Shown in pieces: positions 35,889 through 39,611 of a stretch of DNA of 39,611 nucleotides. A program made the position numbers and the translations under genes. This DNA comes from an uncultured Lachnospiraceae bacterium (GTDB lineage: Bacteria > Bacillota > Clostridia > Lachnospirales > Lachnospiraceae), in assembly GCA_947589095.1 (NCBI GenBank), contig CANQBX010000034.1, positions 1-39,611 on the forward strand. The letters are read 5' to 3'. The notes beneath the pieces are model-generated. The model was not told where the DNA came from, did no database searches, and was given only the letters and a program-made list of their open reading frames with translations. How positions within the stretch are numbered: position 1 is the stretch's first letter; each line of letters opens with the position of its first letter.

Positions 35889-38513
35889 ATGGCAAACAAA
35901 TGGGTGTATTTGTTTAGCGAAGGCAACGCCAACATGAGAAACCTGCTTGGCGGCAAAGGCGCGAACCTGGCTGAGATGACGAATTTGGGCCTGCCGGTTC
36001 CCCAGGGCTTCACGATCACGACGGAAGCCTGCACACAGTACTATGAGGACGGCCGTCAGATCAACGACGAGATCATGGGCCAGATCATGGAGTATATCGG
36101 CAAGATGGAGGAGATCACCGGCAAGAAGTTCGGCGATAAGGAGAATCCCCTTCTGGTATCTGTCCGTTCCGGCGCGAGAGCTTCCATGCCCGGCATGATG
36201 GACACGATCCTGAACCTGGGTCTGAATGAGGACGTGGTCGAGGTTCTGGCCAAGAAGTCCGGCAACCCCCGCTGGGCCTGGGACTGCTACCGCAGATTTA
36301 TCCAGATGTTCTCCGACGTGGTTATGGAAGTCGGAAAGAAATATTTCGAAGAGCTGATCGACGAGATGAAGGCGAAGAAGGGCGTGAAGCAGGATGTGGA
36401 GCTGACCGCCGAGGATCTGCACGAGCTGGCCGAGCAGTTCAAGGCTGAGTACAAGGCCAAGATCGGCGAGGATTTCCCGACCGATCCGAAGGTACAGCTG
36501 ATGGAGGCCATCAAGGCCGTGTTCCGCAGCTGGGACAACCCGAGAGCCAACGTATACCGCCGCGACAACGACATTCCTTATTCCTGGGGCACCGCTGTCA
36601 ACGTACAGATGATGGCCTTCGGCAACATGGGCGAAACCTCCGGCACCGGCGTTGCGTTCACCCGTGATCCGGCTACCGGCGAGAAGCACCTGATGGGCGA
36701 GTTCCTGATGAACGCCCAGGGCGAGGACGTGGTTGCCGGTGTCCGCACACCGCAGCACATCGACCAGCTGAAGGAAGTCATGCCGGAAGTTTACGAGCAG
36801 TTCGTAGGCATCTGCAAGACCCTGGAAGATCATTACAGAGATATGCAGGATATGGAGTTCACCATCGAGGATCGCCATCTGTACATGCTGCAGACCCGCA
36901 ACGGCAAGAGAACCGCGAAGGCGGCTCTGAAGATCGCCTGCGACCTGGTGGACGAGGGCATGATCGACGAGAAGAAGGCCGTTCTGATGATCGACCCGAG
37001 GAACCTTGACTCTCTGCTGCATCCGCAGTTCGACGCCGCGGCCCTGAAGGCTGCCACTCCGATGGCGAAGGCTCTGGCCGCGTCTCCCGGCGCTGCCGCC
37101 GGCAAGATCGTGTTCTCCGCTGAGGACGCGAAGGCGTGGGCTAAGAGAGGCGAGAAGGTGGTTCTGGTTCGTCTGGAGACCTCTCCGGAGGACATCGAGG
37201 GCATGAAGGCTGCGCAGGGTATCCTGACCGTCCGCGGCGGTATGACCAGCCATGCGGCCGTTGTGGCACGCGGCATGGGCGTCTGCTGCGTATCCGGCTG
37301 CTCCGAGATCGTGATGGACGAGGCGAACAAGAAGTTCGTCCTGGCCGGCAAGGAGTTCCACGAGGGAGACCCGATCTCCATCGACGGTTCCACCGGCAAT
37401 ATCTATGACGGCATCATCCCGACAGTGGACGCTACTATCGCCGGTGAGTTCGGACGCATCATGGCCTGGGCTGACAAGTACAGAAGACTGTCTGTCCGCA
37501 CCAACGCCGACACCCCGCACGATGCGCAGAAGGCCCGCGAGCTGGGCGCCGAGGGCATCGGCCTCTGCCGTACCGAGCACATGTTCTTCGAAGGCAACCG
37601 TATCGACGCGTTCCGCGAGATGATCTGCGCCGAGACCGTAGAGGAGCGTGAGAAAGCGCTGGAGGTGATCCTTCCGGAGCAGCAGGGCGACTTCGAGAAG
37701 CTGTACGAGGCCATGGAAGGCAATCCTGTGACCATCCGTTTCCTGGATCCGCCGCTGCATGAGTTCGTTCCCACCGAGGAAGAGGACATCGAGAAGCTGG
37801 CGAAGGCCCAGGGCAAGACCGTAGAGCAGATCAAGGCCATCTGCGACAGCCTGCATGAGTTCAACCCGATGATGGGTCACCGCGGCTGCCGTCTGGCTGT
37901 CACCTTCCCGGAGATCGCGAAGATGCAGACCAAGGCTGTGATCCGCGCCGCGATCAATGTGAAGAAGGCTCATCCGGACTGGAACCTGGTACCGGAGATC
38001 ATGATCCCGCTGGTAGGTGAGATCAAGGAGCTCAAATATGTGAAGAAGTTCGTGGTTGAGACCGCCGACGCTGAGATCGCCGCTTCCGGCATCGATCTGA
38101 AGTACGAGGTGGGCACCATGATCGAGATCCCGAGAGCGGCCCTGACCGCCGACGAGATCGCCAAGGAAGCCGAGTTCTTCTGCTTCGGCACCAACGATCT
38201 GACCCAGATGACTTACGGCTTCTCCCGTGACGACGCAGGCAAGTTCCTGAACGCTTACTACGACGCGAAGATCCTGGAGAACGATCCATTCGCGAAGCTG
38301 GATCAGGTCGGCGTAGGCAAGCTCATGGAGATGGCCATCAAGCTGGGCAAGCCGGTACGTCCGTCGCTCCATGTGGGCATCTGCGGCGAGCACGGCGGCG
38401 ACCCGAGCTCCGTGGAATTCTGCCACAAGATCGGCCTGGACTATGTGTCCTGCTCGCCGTTCCGCGTACCGATCGCCAGACTGGCGGCAGCACAGGCTGC
38501 ATTGTCTGAGTGA
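35889..38513 (+). CDS. ppdK: Pyruvate, phosphate dikinase
   Basis: 874 residues, the length I recall for the well-studied Clostridium symbiosum enzyme. It interconverts pyruvate + ATP + Pi with PEP + AMP + PPi. Three parts are visible: the N-terminal ATP-grasp domain (KGANLAEMTNLGLPVPQGFTI, SVRSGARASMPGMMDTILNLG), the swivelling domain with phospho-His H455 in GGMTSHAAVVARGMG, and the C-terminal PEP/pyruvate barrel with C832 in GICGEHGGDPSSVEF. TAGGAGGAA lies before the ATG. It is monocistronic. Together with ptsI it links PEP supply to sugar uptake. Confidence 0.98.
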   Translation: MANKWVYLFSEGNANMRNLLGGKGANLAEMTNLGLPVPQGFTITTEACTQYYEDGRQINDEIMGQIMEYIGKMEEITGKKFGDKENPLLVSVRSGARASMPGMMDTILNLGLNEDVVEVLAKKSGNPRWAWDCYRRFIQMFSDVVMEVGKKYFEELIDEMKAKKGVKQDVELTAEDLHELAEQFKAEYKAKIGEDFPTDPKVQLMEAIKAVFRSWDNPRANVYRRDNDIPYSWGTAVNVQMMAFGNMGETSGTGVAFTRDPATGEKHLMGEFLMNAQGEDVVAGVRTPQHIDQLKEVMPEVYEQFVGICKTLEDHYRDMQDMEFTIEDRHLYMLQTRNGKRTAKAALKIACDLVDEGMIDEKKAVLMIDPRNLDSLLHPQFDAAALKAATPMAKALAASPGAAAGKIVFSAEDAKAWAKRGEKVVLVRLETSPEDIEGMKAAQGILTVRGGMTSHAAVVARGMGVCCVSGCSEIVMDEANKKFVLAGKEFHEGDPISIDGSTGNIYDGIIPTVDATIAGEFGRIMAWADKYRRLSVRTNADTPHDAQKARELGAEGIGLCRTEHMFFEGNRIDAFREMICAETVEEREKALEVILPEQQGDFEKLYEAMEGNPVTIRFLDPPLHEFVPTEEEDIEKLAKAQGKTVEQIKAICDSLHEFNPMMGHRGCRLAVTFPEIAKMQTKAVIRAAINVKKAHPDWNLVPEIMIPLVGEIKELKYVKKFVVETADAEIAASGIDLKYEVGTMIEIPRAALTADEIAKEAEFFCFGTNDLTQMTYGFSRDDAGKFLNAYYDAKILENDPFAKLDQVGVGKLMEMAIKLGKPVRPSLHVGICGEHGGDPSSVEFCHKIGLDYVSCSPFRVPIARLAAAQAALSE

Positions 38514-38568
38514 CAGTAATAGAGATTCAAGGCGAAAATGCAGAAATGCAGTAAAATCAAGCAATTTT

Positions 38569-38602
38569 GGAGGGGCTGGCCTGATGGCTGGCCTCTTTTT
38601 TT
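38569..38602 (+). terminator. Terminator of ppdK
   Basis: An imperfect stem (outer GAGG/CCTC, inner GCC/GGC) from 38570 to 38595 is followed by seven Ts. Confidence 0.75.
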
Positions 38603-39282
38603 CGTGCTTTTTGGGTATTATGGAGGGGGCTGCACCGTCAGAGAAGCAGTAATAGGACTCTCATTTTCATAAAAAGTACTCTCTAGGGATAACAGACTTT
38701 CGTGTACCACTTTTTAGGGGGGTCTAAGTGGCAGTTTTTGGCTTATTTGCGTGGTTTCTGTTTACCCTTCCGAGTACCACTTTATCACAAAAATTTAATA
38801 TATAAAATTTTTGTTTATAAAGGTCGTTTGCGTAAATCACCCTTATATCGCCCTATTTTTAGTGCTGCAAAAAGGTCAAACACCGCAAAGCACTACTTAA
38901 CTTCACATAAACTCCTTGGCAATGAGCATGAATATGTGGTATGAGTGTTCGATTACAGAATAGAAATCTCAATTGCAAAATGAATACATAGATAACAAAT
39001 GGGGCCTCTCTCGGCTTACTGTTTGTCCTTTTTTAATATCTTGCCATAATCGCCTGAAAGAGAGAGATCAACGTGAAAAAAGATTGAAAAATGAATACAA
39101 TTGTATTACAATGAAAAATATAGAAGGTTATGCGCTTTAAATGAAGAAAAGAAGCTAGTCATTCATTCGTAAATTAGATAATATGAAGTGACCTCACATT
39201 TGCAGCAACGTGGATTTACCCGTATAATTCATGTTGAAGCAAACAACACGAGCGGGGATTACCGCATGCAAAGGAGGCCACT
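38603..39282. other. AT-rich noncoding region with short repeats, upstream of an IS110 transposase
   Basis: I support no gene in these 680 bases. CG-T/A-GTACCACTTT occurs near 38701 and again near 38770, and AAGTGG after the first copy forms a small dyad with it. A 14-base palindrome AATACAATTGTATT is at 39094-39107, and GCGG-GGATTA-CCGC lies at 39251-39264. The left boundary of the IS is somewhere here and cannot be placed. In IS110-group elements such as IS621 the DNA before the transposase encodes the bridge RNA, so the part nearest the gene may do so. Confidence 0.5.
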
Positions 39283-39611
39283 ATGTATAGAATACTAAAA
39301 ATCGGGATGGATGTCCATAGTACAAATTACACTTTATGCGCGATGGAGCCGGTGATCGGCGAAGAAGACCGCATATTTGCAACCATCAAGGTCACTCCGG
39401 ACTATAAAAACATCCTGATGTTCATTGAAAACCTGAAGCAGAAACTCGGTTCCGACAACCAGTATGACATCCAGTGCGGATACGAGGCGGGATGCCTGGG
39501 ATACTCCCTGTATAACCAGCTGACAGCGGCAGGAGTGAAATGCGTGATCCTTGCCCCCACAACCATGCTGACCCAGCAGGGAACGAGGATCAAAACGGAT
39601 GCAAGGGACGC
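39283..39611 (+). CDS. IS110-family transposase, N-terminal part (cut by window edge)
   Basis: 109 residues are visible and the frame stays open at the edge. The start has AAAGGAGG six bases upstream. The DEDD/RuvC-like domain is clear: KIGMDVHSTNYTLCAM carries the first Asp, QCGYEAGCLGYSLYNQL the Glu, and GTRIKTDARD ends with the next Asp pair, all typical of IS110 recombinases. These enzymes use a serine in the later C-terminal domain and, in known members, an RNA guide encoded in the element. Whether the copy is intact cannot be seen. Confidence 0.9.
   Translation, partial: MYRILKIGMDVHSTNYTLCAMEPVIGEEDRIFATIKVTPDYKNILMFIENLKQKLGSDNQYDIQCGYEAGCLGYSLYNQLTAAGVKCVILAPTTMLTQQGTRIKTDARD

Noticed and set aside
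35796-38564. 922-codon minus-strand open frame opposite ppdK
   Set aside because: It is a long shadow of a GC-rich, strongly codon-biased gene; ppdK on the other strand has all catalytic motifs.
38684-38696. Twelve bases TAGGGATAACAG equal to the first two thirds of the I-SceI homing-endonuclease site
   Set aside because: The other six bases do not match and no homing endonuclease or intron is nearby; chance is the simplest explanation.
38702-38944. 80-codon open frame downstream of ppdK
   Set aside because: No ribosome site, GTG start inside a repeated GTACCAC motif, and the repeat itself shows up in the translation (YHF/YHK). It looks like noncoding DNA.

Overview
The window looks like chromosome from a spore-forming, GC-rich Lachnospiraceae-type Clostridium. 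The evidence is a GerA/SpoVAF-type germination protein, a pyruvate phosphate dikinase very close in length and catalytic residue numbering to the Clostridium symbiosum enzyme, HrcA/CIRCE heat-shock promoters, small Lachnospiraceae-type membrane proteins, and strong AGGAGG ribosome sites. Everything here was read by eye. No database search was run, so family names rest on motifs and length.

Layout. 1-2.7 kb: end of cysS, then overlapping mrnC and rlmB (tRNA charging and rRNA maturation), then L-lactate dehydrogenase. 2.8-6.3 kb: a hybrid sensor kinase with an extracellular solute-binding domain, facing a Gly/Ser/Cys-rich DUF4397 protein. 6.4-14.2 kb: a roughly 7.7 kb AT-richer integrated element, all but one of its genes on the minus strand. 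It splits a host tRNA-Thr(GGT) exactly at the anticodon loop: the host 3' half and its terminator lie at 6.4 kb, the 5' half and its promoter at 14.2 kb. The element encodes a tyrosine integrase coupled to a serine recombinase, an Xis-like protein, a DUF5681-like protein, a probable replication initiator with inverted repeats beside it, a ribbon-helix-helix protein, two cargo genes, and a complete spare tRNA-Thr(GGT).

14.3-28 kb: glnS, a MORN-like anchored protein, an Ala-rich anchored protein, ptsI (Enzyme I, with a ten-residue tandem-repeat insert in its catalytic domain), groES-groEL under a degenerate CIRCE, a small membrane protein, guaB, a sugar-isomerase-like TIM barrel, a membrane acyltransferase, and a GerA-family germination protein. 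28.3-30.7 kb: nicotinate phosphoribosyltransferase and a secreted transglutaminase-like protein. 30.7-34.5 kb: a minus-strand trio, VTC-type polyphosphate polymerase domain, DUF4956 membrane protein and a Cthe_2159-like anchored beta-helix protein with 24-bp repeats. It is the best candidate in the window for a poorly described system. 34.7-38.6 kb: an hsp20 gene with a second CIRCE promoter that shares a 30-base block with groE, then ppdK. 38.6-39.6 kb: AT-rich noncoding DNA with short repeats and the 5' part of an IS110-family transposase cut by the window edge. By analogy with IS621, the DNA before that gene may encode a bridge RNA.

The central-metabolism genes (ldh, ptsI, ppdK) fit a fermentative, PEP/pyruvate-centred life. 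The two CIRCE promoters put groESL and hsp20 under one probable repressor, HrcA, whose gene is not in the window.
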